Below are positions 24,531 through 36,215 of a stretch of 64,000 bases of DNA, in pieces. The DNA is from Antedon mediterranea (taxonomy: Eukaryota > Echinodermata > Crinoidea > Comatulida > Antedonidae), in contig NC_092675.1 in assembly GCF_964355755.1 (NCBI RefSeq), positions 26,392,412 to 26,456,411 of the forward strand, in the 5' to 3' direction. Below the pieces are notes generated by a model that was given only the letters and a program-made list of their open reading frames with translations, did no database searches and was not told the DNA's origin. The position numbers and the translations under genes were made by a program. The number at the start of each line of letters is the position of its first letter. The first letter of the stretch is position 1.

Positions 24531-27278
24531 ATACAGTAGCCACCTTGGTCCTAATAATCAATACGCTACTACCTAGTTTATCACAAGGCATACTGTACAA
24601 GAAAGGTCACTGAATGTATAATTTTTAAAATGTTGTATTTAAGTTCGTTTTTTTGTAATACTGGGGTTAAAAGAACCATTGGTTACTCCCAATTTTGGTG
24701 TGTTAGTCACTAATGTAAAATGTTACGTTCAGGCCCTAATCCCCGGATTCTTTTTTCATAAAGTTATGGTTTTTACTTCACACTTTTGGTAAGAGGAACA
24801 CTTTTAAATTGTGTTATTCTCTTATGTGAACCACATAAAAGATATCAAAATAAACTGCATCTCACTTTTGAAGTGTGATTCAAGAGATTCAAGATTCAAT
24901 TATTGTCACATAATATTACATACATGATATTTGTTTTCCTGAGCTTAGAATCATACAATACAATTTAAAACACACTATATATTGGTGAATAAGATAACTA
25001 TACTCCATATACTATTGTCAGAGAAACTTTGTAACTATCATAGATGAGTAGGAGTACAAAATGATGAAGATACAAATTAAAATCATGCAAATTAATTATA
25101 GTCTTTCTCAAAATAGGATACGTTATTGCTTCTTTCATAATTGGATTGTTCACTTTAATGTTGGTTCCAGAAAGAGATCAATTCCAACTTGTAAAACACA
25201 TTTCAAATTAGACCATCCGTCAATATGTCATAATATATCTCAATAATTTATTTGAAGCACCAAACCGAAATAACTGTTAATCTTTCTGGCAATTTGAAAA
25301 TAATTAATTTAAAGTTCTATTCAAACTAAATACTGAACAGCTATTATACTTTTGATGTGTTTTGTATTCGTAATGGAATAGAAGTTGCTACGGAATTTTT
25401 CTTTTTCTGGTTATTCCAGTATTTTATAATAGAATATTAATGTGGCAACGATGTTTCGGGGAAAAATAGATTAACTGTTATTGCTAATTTTCATGGCAAA
25501 TTGAAATTGTTCTTTAATGTCAAATGTAGTCTGTCTGACTGGCTGGCTATCTGAGTACCTTAATGATAAATACATCAAGTTGTTCTTAAATTAGGATCCA
25601 TAAATATGAATTTAGTTATTATGAGTTGGAGTGTAATTTGTTGAGTTGTTGAGATTTCAGAGATCAAAATCCCTTTTGGAAAGCCATAAAACTTTTTGTG
25701 CTGTCATTGCAGCACATGTCTACTCCCAATGATCATATTTCTCAAACCTGGGATTTTCCCAAGGTGTCAAATGCTCAGTCAACCATGACACGATTGACAC
25801 TTCAACACCCAAAACAAAAACAATATCTTTTGATGACCTTCAAAGGTGCCAGTGAGTGACACCAGGCCAGTTTACTTTTTAAGTAACAAACATTACTAAT
25901 GCACAATGTAGAATTGAATTATTACAAGATACAGAACCCCTTCCACTTTCCACACATATTGAAACGGCTCCTAATATATCAATTAATCAATGTTTATGTC
26001 AAATTCTTGACAAAACAATTTGTATGGCAATAAAACAAAATCCAAAAATCTGACCCTTTATCATAAAATGAAACAATATACAGCTGAGCAATAGCATTCC
26101 ATTGCCTTGTGTTGAGAAAGTTTGTAATTCTATGTTCAATGTTCATATCATGTCATGCAAATCATTGCCAGTTTCTGATACAGAGCAAATTAATGGGTGC
26201 TCATCGATCAACAACATTTTGATGTTTACAATCGTTATTTTCAGGCTGTAGTTATTTTACATTTGTCCCATTTTGGCTGTTACACAGTAGTAGACCAGTG
26301 GGCGTTTCTGTCTTTAAACTAGATACAGTAGATAATTCAAGCTGTATATGTATGAAACACTGTGTGTGCCAAAATATGTATATTGTTAACAATAACTAGT
26401 GAATTGCCATCTAGAACCTAATAATAGCTCATTGTAAGTGTTTTTTAATCCAATGTTCTCAGAAGAAGCTAGGATACAGTTAAACTTAGCCAAAGATTGT
26501 GAACAGATGTATTTCCATTTGTTACAATATGGACATGGTATTTCATTTGACATTTTCGCAGTACTATATTATTAATAGTACTTTATAGGTTAAAGTTCAT
26601 GTGAGTTATCCTATCATTTTCTAGGAAATTATCAGAGTTATTAAAAAATGTGACTTTTTCCAGATTGGATTATAGATTTTAAGAGTAAAATATATGGTAA
26701 ACATTAGACTTGCCCCAAGTCTGTATTGTATTTTTTTTTATTTATTTGTTTTTATTTCGACTGCGATTTTTGTCTGAAAATACAGACTTGTGAAACACGT
26801 ATAGAAATCGATTTGCAGACCGCAAACATCCGATAAGAATGACGTAGGTTATCATACCGTATTTGGCTATATGGGGCGGGCGGTATGTAAATATGGATTT
26901 CGAATTTACCAATGATCAGTTTGTTTCAAAATGAAAAAGATCGAGTACGTACAGTGCTGAATGTACGATCGAGACTGTTGAAATATGAAATCGTGTTGCC
27001 AAGTTGTTTTGTTTATTAATTGTTTAGTCCTTAGCCTAGGCCTAATTCGTAGATCCTACTCGGCTCGCACGTATGACCTGCCAAATAAAACGCCAATAAG
27101 GTAGGCCTACATACCACCACCGGCACACAACAGGATTCACACACAACAGACAGGGCTACACCACTACACAGAACAGGACAGGGTCTGGGTGGGAATTAAA
27201 TCAAATTATCTCCGCGTAATATTAAATGATCCATATAAAATCCTTTCTAGCCTTCAGAAACTTTCATCAATGTACCCA

Positions 27279-27301
27279 TGGAGGAAAATTTCCTCCATGA
27301 T
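27279..27301. repeat. Near-perfect palindrome (11-bp arms)
   Basis: CATGGAGGAAA and TTTCCTCCATG face each other around one central base, able to form a hairpin. Confidence 0.85.
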
Positions 27302-27447
27302 GTATCCAAGTACACATTACGTAACATAGCGCATGCGTACCATCTTATTTGTTGAGTCTTTGAAATTCTGAAATATGAATAATAAAACGGTGTATGAGTG
27401 AGTAGCCAATCGCATGCAGCTGAAATTAGTCAACCGGATAATCTATG

Positions 27448-27465
27448 CACCAAGAATTCTTGGTG
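27448..27465. repeat. Perfect 18-bp palindrome
   Basis: CACCAAGAATTCTTGGTG equals its own reverse complement. It lies between the 27279 hairpin and the inverted pair CCAGACGGAGT (about 27494) and ACTCCGTCTGG (about 27583), so the 27.25-27.6 kb segment is rich in inverted symmetry and may be a decayed element. Confidence 0.85.
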
Positions 27466-28569
27466 TCAAACCACGTGACTTTTGCGTGTTTCCCCAGACG
27501 GAGTATCCAAACTCAAGTAATACACGTATGAAACGCCATATGTGCAAAAATATTTATATTTTTACTAATATTAAGAAAAAACTCCGTCTGGAGCCCAGAC
27601 TAGGTAAACATCTGCCTCTCATGTACAGTATGTTGAATTTTAATTGTAAAGTGAGTTTAATGGTTTTTATGTTTTCAAAAGCTCATGCCAAGAAACACAG
27701 CGTGGTTCCTGTATTCATAATACTGCATTCATGATATATCCATCAATGCACTTAATTTAATGATATTGATTATGTAACCTTTCCTATAGCTGAATTACAA
27801 TTGTAAAAGGTCGGCTTGTTCTTGTGGTGCTTCACAAAATCTCTGGCAAAGATGTTTGGATTCCTTTTGCCACTAAGTTCATTATGATACGATCTCTACG
27901 ATGGCTTTTTCTCATTCTCACAAATTTTCGTCATCTTCGCCATGTACTGTACTCACTGTATAAATTAATTAATTTTTTAATCAATCAGTATGATATCACT
28001 AAAGCAGTTTTCTATGCCTGTGTAAATTATATGTACAATTTAATATTATCGTATCTTTGGGCACAATGTCTTATATTACATGTACCTACAGTAGGCCTAG
28101 TATTTTTTTAAATTTTAAAATAGAATTTGAATTTAGTTTTTATTAACTTAAATTATTGTTCACTGGATGCACCACTAGTAGTAATTTGGTCTTAAGTTAG
28201 TTCTCAGGCTAGTTTCAAAATGTTACTATCCTATTTTTATACAAATTTCTTGCTGTAAAAAAGTGTAAATATTTATTTCAGTCTTTTATTTGTTCATATT
28301 TTTATGGTGTACTGTGATAGTATCCGATGGCATATGTAAATCAGTAGTTTGAACGGACGTTGAACATGTAAAGAACCTGTATCTCTCTTTCCAAACAGCT
28401 ATCCAAACTATCACATTATTTAGTAGGTCTTGTTGACTTTGTCTGCACCATTATTTACTTTGCATAGGCACTGTTGTAAGATCCTTACAATAAGCAGGTT
28501 GTGTGAGTTACATTTCTTCCGGCTTCGATCAGCATTCATGAATACACCTGCTAATTAGAATTACAGAAA

Positions 28570-28578
28570 ATGTCAGAG
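28570..28578 (+). CDS. Candidate minimal alternative first coding exon of the ankyrin (exon 1b)
   Basis: ATG TCA GAG is followed directly by GTAAGA, a good donor in phase 0. It would give M-S-E joined to the exon at 34242 (KDMPELKEEA...). The context AAAATG has A at -3. A six-codon upstream frame (28538-28558) precedes it. So few coding bases carry no statistical weight, so the call rests only on the ATG, the phase and the donor. It could equally be chance. Confidence 0.25.
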
Positions 28579-31500
28579 GTAAGACTTGATAATTAAGGTA
28601 ATCAGACTAATTACTGTAGGAAACATTTGTTTATGTACTGTATATTTATTAACGATATTACTGTACAATAAAACTGCAAAGGCCAATGTACAATATGCAG
28701 TATTGAACTTTATCCAGTGATCATTTCAGACCCATTTTAGGTCTACACTCTACTAGAGTACTGTAGTAGTAGAATACAGCATTCTTTGTCAAACACAATA
28801 CACAATTGTCTTTACCACCAGTCTATTTTTGTCATCAGTCTGTAGCCATTATCTTCTAAACAATAGAATATAACAAGTGAATCTTTTGTTAATTTTTTAC
28901 TGTTAGCATTGCATAGATTTACATCCATTGTTTTTGCTAAACCTCTGTTGCCACTGGTCCAGTCAACTACTGTATCTCTGTTATATAACTGAATTAAATA
29001 CAGCTTTTATTATGAGTAGAATTATTCCTGTTTAAATCCAGATAAATCCAGAGATAGTGAAATACATTATATTCTCTTTATGGCCCTACCTTTGCCTCAT
29101 TTCATCAATCTATACCATACCATAATATATAATATATTATAATTTGATTACCCATTTCTGCTGAAATTACTTTGTGCAAGGACTGTTAAAAATGTGGCTA
29201 ATTTCAATACCCAAAATTCACTTCGTGAGTCGGACGTATGATATGCACAATAAACCTTGTGTCATAAGTACACAATACGGTATATTGGAATATAGCATCC
29301 GCAAACGATCAAGAATACGGTATATTCTCATGAGACCCGTATAGAAAATTTACCATTATGTTATATTCTTGGCCACAGAAACATGGCCTATTGGAGCAGC
29401 TACTGTACCTAGTAGAGTGTGTATGGATTATAACACTCTACTATCACAGCAAGATCTATTATTATATGTCTAGACTATTGTAGCCCAGTATAGCAATTGG
29501 AGGCCACCAAGTTAATTTCATGGGTTTTGAATATTCTATATTTTTATCCATGAAATACATATATCCTTTTAATATACTGGAAATATAAGGCACGTACATT
29601 TAGCAATTCATCAAAACAGGAACATTCCTCAAGGATTATTGAATGAACAATATGACTCATCTCATAGTTTGTAGATGAATGAAACTTGTTGTTTGTGCCA
29701 AAAAATTCTATAGAATTTTGATGTTTACATAAATTCAAAGTGAAAATCATAGTAAGTTTTGTAAAATGTTTACTGTACCTTACTATTGAAATCCCTTGAT
29801 CTTATTTTGGAATAATATATAGAGAATAATCTAAAAATAAATGTATATATACAGTAGTCAGTAGTTCTAGCCTTGCTTGGTTAGAAATTTCATTTGAGCA
29901 GCACAAAATAACCTTCACATAATGTAAGGTAGATTGGGAGTTGGCTAGATTACTCCGAGTCCTAGACATTTAACCTGGTATTTATGCCTGGGCATTTGTA
30001 CGTTGATGACTTAATGAATGTACAGTACCTGGTATGGCAAATTTTAAATACTGTGCATTACAGTAATATTCAAATGTTAAACAAAAGACAGCCCTGTGTG
30101 AATGACATCCATCTAGTGGAGTCTTTTCAACCACCTGCTGAAGATGACACAAAGTGTATATTATAGTCATACTGGTCTTTGTAATATCAAATTAGATTTC
30201 TGGTGTTTTGTTCAGCAGATCTAGATCAGAGTTTTTAATAGCATTTTGTTGTGCCAAGTCCAGGCAATGTGAAGATAGCCATTCTGTAGCTTACTGGTTA
30301 CAAAACTATTTTGTACTTTAAAAAGAAAACAAATATATAAATACATGTAGTGCAATGTTTAATTTACTTGTTATAATTTTATCCGATCTTGTTTGGATCC
30401 ATAAATAAGTACAGTTTTTAGTTAAAATATCAATGGAATGGAAATTTACAGTATCAGCAAACAGCAAAATAAAACACATAACAAAGTTTGTGAAATGATT
30501 ATTAACACACCATACTGTAGCTGAGAATTAACTTCCTCCTTCTTGATGGTACCACTTGGGACAGGGTTTACCTAGGCAACCCACCCTAATGTAAATCTTC
30601 ATTGTGGATCAATGAAGTTGACTGGCCTAATTTCAAGGTGTCACTTGTGGGGAATGTGGTTGTGTTGATGAAATGGTGCTAAATTAATGTGTTTTCCAAC
30701 CTTGAGACTGTCTGAGCCAATCCTTTACCAGGGTTTTGTAATATTCTGTAGAGGTGGTAATATATTTTCTGAAAAAAAGCAACTGGTAACCAAGTTATGT
30801 ATACTCTGATACCATTATTTACCAGTGGTAGCATAACAATATTTTAAAAGTCTATCTTGCTTTTTTATATTTACTGTAATGTATAGTTCGCAACTCATTT
30901 TTGTAAACATGATTTTAAACCATTGAAAGAAGAAAATTGATATTTAACACACAGTAAACCTGCTGCCATAGCACATCACCTACAGTACTGTAGCTGTGGA
31001 ATTCCCTGATTGATAAAGACTAGGATGGAGCTTAATAATGAACCAATGTATGTAATACCATCATAATTAATATACTAGGCGTTTATTTGAACAAGTGATC
31101 ATAAATGCAAATGCAAGATCATAGTTCAATCTTTTAAAAGATAATTTTGTAGCTGTTCAGGTTGTCAACAAGGAGTGCATTAGAATGTTAGAATTTCAGT
31201 GATTTTCTATAGCTTCTGGCAATATTTTGTTATTATGAAGGAGGAGGAAGGGATGGTTTTTAGTATAATATTTTTTTTCACACAACAGGGAAACCAACCA
31301 CATATCTGTACTTTATATGAAAAGTTGACCATGTATGATTAGGCTAGGATGATTAAATAATACACAACTTATCTATAAAAAAAATCACATTGCATTGAAC
31401 TTTCCAGTCTTACCAAATTCCATGTTGACAGAATATGGTCATATTGCATTGGTATCTTGATAAGAAGTAATAATTGGCAGTGAAGAATGAGAAAGAAATT

Positions 31501-34241
31501 ATATTTTCTTGATATAATGTGCAAAAAAAAAAAATAGATTTAGTAGTTGCACAATTAAGCAAAGGCCTACAATGATTGTACATGGTTGAAAAATTATATA
31601 TGAAATATATTTTATTTTGTCATGATTAAAATGAATATTGTACTAAAATTGTATTGGCAAGAGTGAGCGTAGTAACGTAGCCACGAGAAATAAAGTGGTC
31701 CTGCAATGGTCTCGGGAAAAGGGATCAATCTTTGTGGCTGGCTGTCTAAGGCCTAGTGAAAAGTGGTTAGGTTGAAACCTTAATACCAACCATACTACAG
31801 TAGTGGAGGCCCTGCTACTACAGTCTTGATGATATAAAATATTGCAATATTTGTTTTCTTTTAGTTCATAGTACAATAAATTAACATTTGGGTCATGGGT
31901 TTTATCTGGTCTAATTGGACAACACTGCTAATTATTTAGACATATTTTCAACTAAAGTGATGAGAGAGATTCCAGGGGTCAGAAAAGCAATGAAATAACT
32001 GATTACTCTATACTACTGTATGCTGAATTCAATTTTAATAACCAGTATAGTATTTGAGTTATTGTAGCTTTGTTCAAAGCCTATTGCATGAATTTCCACT
32101 TAATTAAATAATTAAACATCAAATATTGAATTTTCACATTGTTTCTTATTTGACCTCATTTGACCCCATTCATGAATTGATTGAATACATTTGAAAAGAT
32201 TTTAAAAAGGAAGCTAAAAACTATTATTTATTTCAGAGTTTGCAAACTGAAAGAATTCAATTCATTATTACCAATGGCAAAATATAGACTAATAAATTAT
32301 AGTTAAACTGGAATGTTATTGAGAGAGTTCCCATCTCGATTGCTATATTGAGTGATACTTTACTCCAAGCCTAGATCTTGATTGAAAATACAGATACATT
32401 ACTCATAGTACATCTGTGTCTTGGGTACAGGTGGCAGGGTACAGGTGGCAGGGAACATTTACAGATATTGCCTGCTAAGAGATGGAATATAGATAAGATT
32501 TTACATCCCCCAAGGTTATGACATTTTTTTCAAGGGACTATATTTTGCTCCACACCATTGAAATGGACTAGAAATTGGTTACAGTATACAGTGCCTTTTT
32601 TTTTTTGTTACAGTTTGTGTTACGGTTTTTATTTATACTTCGATGCACAATCATACTGAACTTTTTTTTATTAAAACTCAATTCATGAAATACTCTGGTC
32701 ATTTTTAACTTCTACTGGTCATAACATCAAATGTGGTCAGCCAATTGAGTAAATTTCAATGACAGACTGCCAAGTCCCACAATACACTATCAGTTTTATA
32801 ATTATTGGCTACTTTGTATTTTTTCAGTATCTGATATAAACTGTATTTTTTGCACCTTTAAGGAATTACAGTATCAAAACACCTTTATTATATCATCCAT
32901 ATCTTCATTGAATCCATATTAATTAGAATCTATTCACAATCTGCAACATTGCAGTTCCCAAAGGATTATTGTTAGTGCTATGAAATCGTTAAACAGCAGT
33001 GTTAGTTCCAGGCACTTTATATTCAGATTTTAAGCTAAATCGCTTTGATATGCGCCAAGTAATATAATTATGTGTTCCAATGGAGTGGTGTTTATACAAA
33101 TATAAAGGCTGACCAAGATTGGGAAACATTTTACTAGTGATGTGAGGATAATATAACTTATAATTTCACCTTGTTTTTTATTGTGTGTCAGGAAAATACT
33201 GTTCTTACTGTTAAGTTATTAAATCATGGAGGTTTCATTAGAAACCATAGAGATATTATAATTAATATCTATGTTAGAAACACAACAAACCCATAGGAAT
33301 AACTACTCTGCCATAAATACCAGTATTCACTATTCTATTTTCTTGCAAAATCAATTTTTATTTAAAAATTATAGCTTTTTATTTGTCAACTGGCTGCTTG
33401 ACAGTATAATCTAGCAAGCAATATACAGTAGTACCAGACAATTAAAGAAATTGTGTGAAAGAAACTTGTGGTTTTGTTGTATTTTTAATTCATTGTATTA
33501 GGCAACCATTGTTAGCTTACTAATTGTCTAGGATAACAATGCCTACAAAGGTGTGAATGTTGAATTGTTTGTGGTATAGGTAAATATTAGTTGGTGTTTT
33601 CAATATAATCATTATAGTCTGTGCTTTACTACAGTTTGGCTTGGTATAGTAGGTCTGCAATAATCTGTAAAGTAAGTTGCATTATTTACGCAAATTGTAT
33701 GGTTTAAATTCAATTTTAGCCGAATTGTATGATAAATTCAATGGCTTTATACTTACAATTGTAGTTAAGGAAGTATATTACACAAAATATGTGTGTACAT
33801 ATTATGTTTTTGTGTGGGTGTGTGTACATTATGAAATAAGAGATCTAATGTTACTCTGTGGAGGAAAGAGAGAGAGAAATACTAAAGTAAAGTCCCATTT
33901 GCTTTATTTTGGATATTGTTGAACAGAAGGTTTGCTTCATTTTACTTTAGCATGCAATAAGCAAGCAATACTGACAAATTGGAAATTACTTCTTGTCATA
34001 GTTGGTTGTACTGTAGCATCACATATTGTGTCTAACCATCTACAAATAGTAATTTCAAACGAATCCTACCGTCAACATAGTTTTTGTTCGCAAGTTTATT
34101 GGTATTATAGGTCCTGAATGGTTACAAAATATGTTGTACATAATATTCAGTAACAAGTTTTTTTTTGTTGTGTTTGAAATGCTGATTCAATGATGTGTCA
34201 CTGTATTTTAAATATCATTTTCATTGGTTTGTTCTTTACAG
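28579..34241. other. Intronic/upstream DNA, nothing recognised
   Basis: AT-rich sequence without recognisable exons, RNA genes or bounded transposons. One TAGGCCTA site (28092-28099) lies just to its left. Open frames of 60-81 codons show no domain signature. Confidence 0.5.
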
Positions 34242-34340
34242 AAAGATATGCCTGAACTGAAGGAAGAGGCCACGGGAGAGCAGCCCAACATAAATGACGA
34301 TGATGAAGCTGCCAAAAAGTACCAGGATAAACCAGGTTTG
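34242..34340 (+). CDS. Ankyrin exon 2: acidic N-terminal segment
   Basis: After the acceptor TTCTTTACAG, 33 codons read KDMPELKEEATGEQPNINDD and continue DEAAKKYQDKPGL, ending at donor GTGAGT in phase 0. The segment is acidic and probably disordered. It sits immediately before the repeat-1 exon, where other ankyrins have variable N-terminal extensions. The internal ATG at 34248 could serve as a start if transcription began just upstream, but the acceptor argues that an earlier exon (9832 or 28570) supplies the start. Lysine-rich exon 1a followed by this acidic exon would give a bipolar N-terminus. Confidence 0.8.
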
Positions 34341-34360
34341 GTGAGTAAAAGTGATTGAAT

Positions 34361-34460
34361 TATCTGAAAACCAGAATTTCCTCCAGGTCCAAAAAGTCCA
34401 AAATTCTTTTTTACCGTTAAAAACATAATTACCAGAATTTGTGGAAAACCATACATATTA
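34361..34460 (-). repeat. ~95-bp interspersed repeat, minus copy
   Basis: Its reverse complement (TATGGTTTTCCACAAATTCT, then GTAATTATG, AACGGTAAAAAAG, TTTTGGAC) matches 36128-36215 on the + strand with moderate divergence. Confidence 0.6.
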
Positions 34461-34845
34461 GGCTAGCCCAATGATGTACAGTTTGTGAAGAGTTGAGAAG
34501 CGTATGAAATCTTTGGCTTGTGTTAATATAAATATAATTCATTATGGAATACAAGTTATTCTTAATTACTGCCTGATTTTGGTCATTTTCTCATCCAGAG
34601 CATTGCCCAGGTAGCTTGGCTTCATACCAAGTCTGAATAGTTAAAACAATTGAGAATAATAAAAAAAAAACATAAATATATATTTGTTGAATCATGTTAT
34701 CCTATGGGGACTCCAATCTTAAAGCATGCAATTACTTATTTTGACATTTCACCTTTTTCTGTTATTATTGTACTGTATTCTTAAAATTTTGAGAAAAAAA
34801 TAAAATGACTTTTTTAAATCGTTTTGTTAATTTGCTTTTATGCAG

Positions 34846-34947
34846 ACTGATGGTAATGCAAGCTTCCTACGGGCCGCACGTGCAGGCAACTTAGAAAAAG
34901 TATTTGACTACTTAAAAGGAAGCACTGATATCAACACAAGTAATGCG
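34846..34947 (+). CDS. Ankyrin exon 3: ankyrin repeat 1
   Basis: 34 codons between acceptor TTATGCAG and donor GTAAGA. The translation [20 protein letters not shown] is the hallmark start of the ankyrin membrane-binding domain ([16 protein letters not shown] in vertebrate ANK1-3) and ends with DINTS. The match places this gene among true ankyrins and not among generic ANK-repeat proteins. The repeat caps the N-terminus of the 24-repeat solenoid, which binds ion channels, transporters and adhesion molecules at the plasma membrane. A 7.6-kb intron follows, the largest inside the repeat domain. Confidence 0.95.
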
Positions 34948-35084
34948 GTAAGACATTTTTTTGTTTTAGAACCAGATTATCGGTTCCGGTAAAAGCTAAG
35001 GACAATGTTTGTATTGACGACTATAATAGCTGAAGCAAAGACATTATCAATAATGTCATTTCTCCTCATTGAGAAATTCTAGAT

Positions 35085-35330
35085 TCTGTCCTCTGTGAAC
35101 CTGGAATGACAATGGCTAAGATAGACCAATTCACCAGGGTAACTCCCTCTTCCGAAAAGGTGCAGGGTTCCTAAAGTGTGCATAAGCGAAGCGTCTACCT
35201 CCAGTTTTGAGACCTTAATACGAGAATACTGGTTTTACCACCAGAACGCTGGTCGAGGAGAGCCTTGAACCTGTTCCGATATTATGGCTATGGTGTCCAG
35301 AGCCCCCTGCCTTAACTGCTTTGTCACTGT
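35085..35330 (-). mobile_element. tRNA-derived SINE, minus strand
   Basis: On the minus strand from about 35330 the sequence reads GTGACAAAGCAGTTAAGGCA (A-box-like, as in Leu/Ser tRNAs). About 50 bases later comes AACAGGTTCAAGGCTCTCC (B-box-like), followed by CTCGACCAGCGTTCTGG. The spacing and order fit a tRNA head with a SINE body reaching to about 35085. The ends are not defined by a clear duplication. Confidence 0.5.
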
Positions 35331-36127
35331 TGATCAGATACAAGCTAAATTCAAGATTCCCTCTATTAAGATTAGAATGAAATAAGCTTCCATACAATAC
35401 CATCTGAGTTTTGGTTATTTAAATACTCAAAAATAGAACAACCAGTACACAAAAATACAGAATATTGGATAATCAACGGAATAATATTTTAACAAGTTTT
35501 ATAATGATAATTCATCATACAGTAGAATACTAGCTGTATGCAAACTATGACACAATTTTCTGTTCATTATTTTTGATAGACAAATAAAGATACTATGAAT
35601 ATGACTAGTATTACCTCCTAAAAATATTTTATTATAAGCCATTATTTCTAGGAAAACATTTAACCAAGTTCCATTTAACCAGTGTACTATTACTAACATT
35701 TAATTGACGTATACTGTACTGTGTTAATTCATAAGGTTGGTCAATACAATATTAAAATAGTTACTGTAGAGGGAAATTATACGACACATTCAATAACATG
35801 TTTGCTATCGTCTTCCAGCTGCCCTTAAGCTATTTGTAATGATAGAGAAAACATGAAATGACCAATGCATCTTGAAATACTACATACATTAAATCAAGTT
35901 AAAGTTTACATTCGTGTAATGACCTTTGAAATATTTAACTTACTATTATTATGAACCTAAAAATAGTTACATGAATTGTTACATAAGTGTATTTGTGTTT
36001 TAGAATTCACCAACAAATAACTACAATTCCAAAAATAGAGTATGCTATTTTTCATTTACTGTATAAAAGGAAACCCAATTCCATTGAGTTTTAAAATACA
36101 GTCAGCCCAATACCGGACACCCTCCTG

Positions 36128-36215
36128 TAATATGTCAGGTTTTCCAGAAATTATGGTTTTAATGGTAAAAAGGACGTTTTGGACCTTAAGGCAAAATTAT
36201 GGTTTTGAGAGAGTT
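36128..36215 (+). repeat. ~95-bp interspersed repeat, plus copy
   Basis: TGTCAGGTTTTCCAGAAATT, ATGGTAAAAAGG and TTTTGGACC match the reverse complement of 34361-34460. The two copies flank the repeat-1 exon in opposite orientation. Confidence 0.6.

Larger units (their letters stand above)
9901..28569. other. Long intron/upstream region: repeats, no further convincing exon
   Basis: If exon 1a is real this is intronic. It holds MITE fragments (11.7 and 13.0 kb), a pair of inverted interspersed repeats (10.9 and 15.6 kb), a 200-bp duplication (13.2 kb), a minisatellite (15.06 kb), a LINE/SINE-like tail (18.45 kb), a tRNA-like sequence (22.67 kb), palindromes (27.3 kb) and six TAGGCCTA sites. Several short open frames occur, for example 87 codons at 10057 and 106 codons at 27414. 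They lack domain signatures and splice signals in register and look like chance frames. Confidence 0.5.

Noticed and set aside
27414-27734. 106-codon open frame
   Set aside because: Overlaps a palindrome-rich repeat-like segment, shows no domain and has no flanking splice signals.
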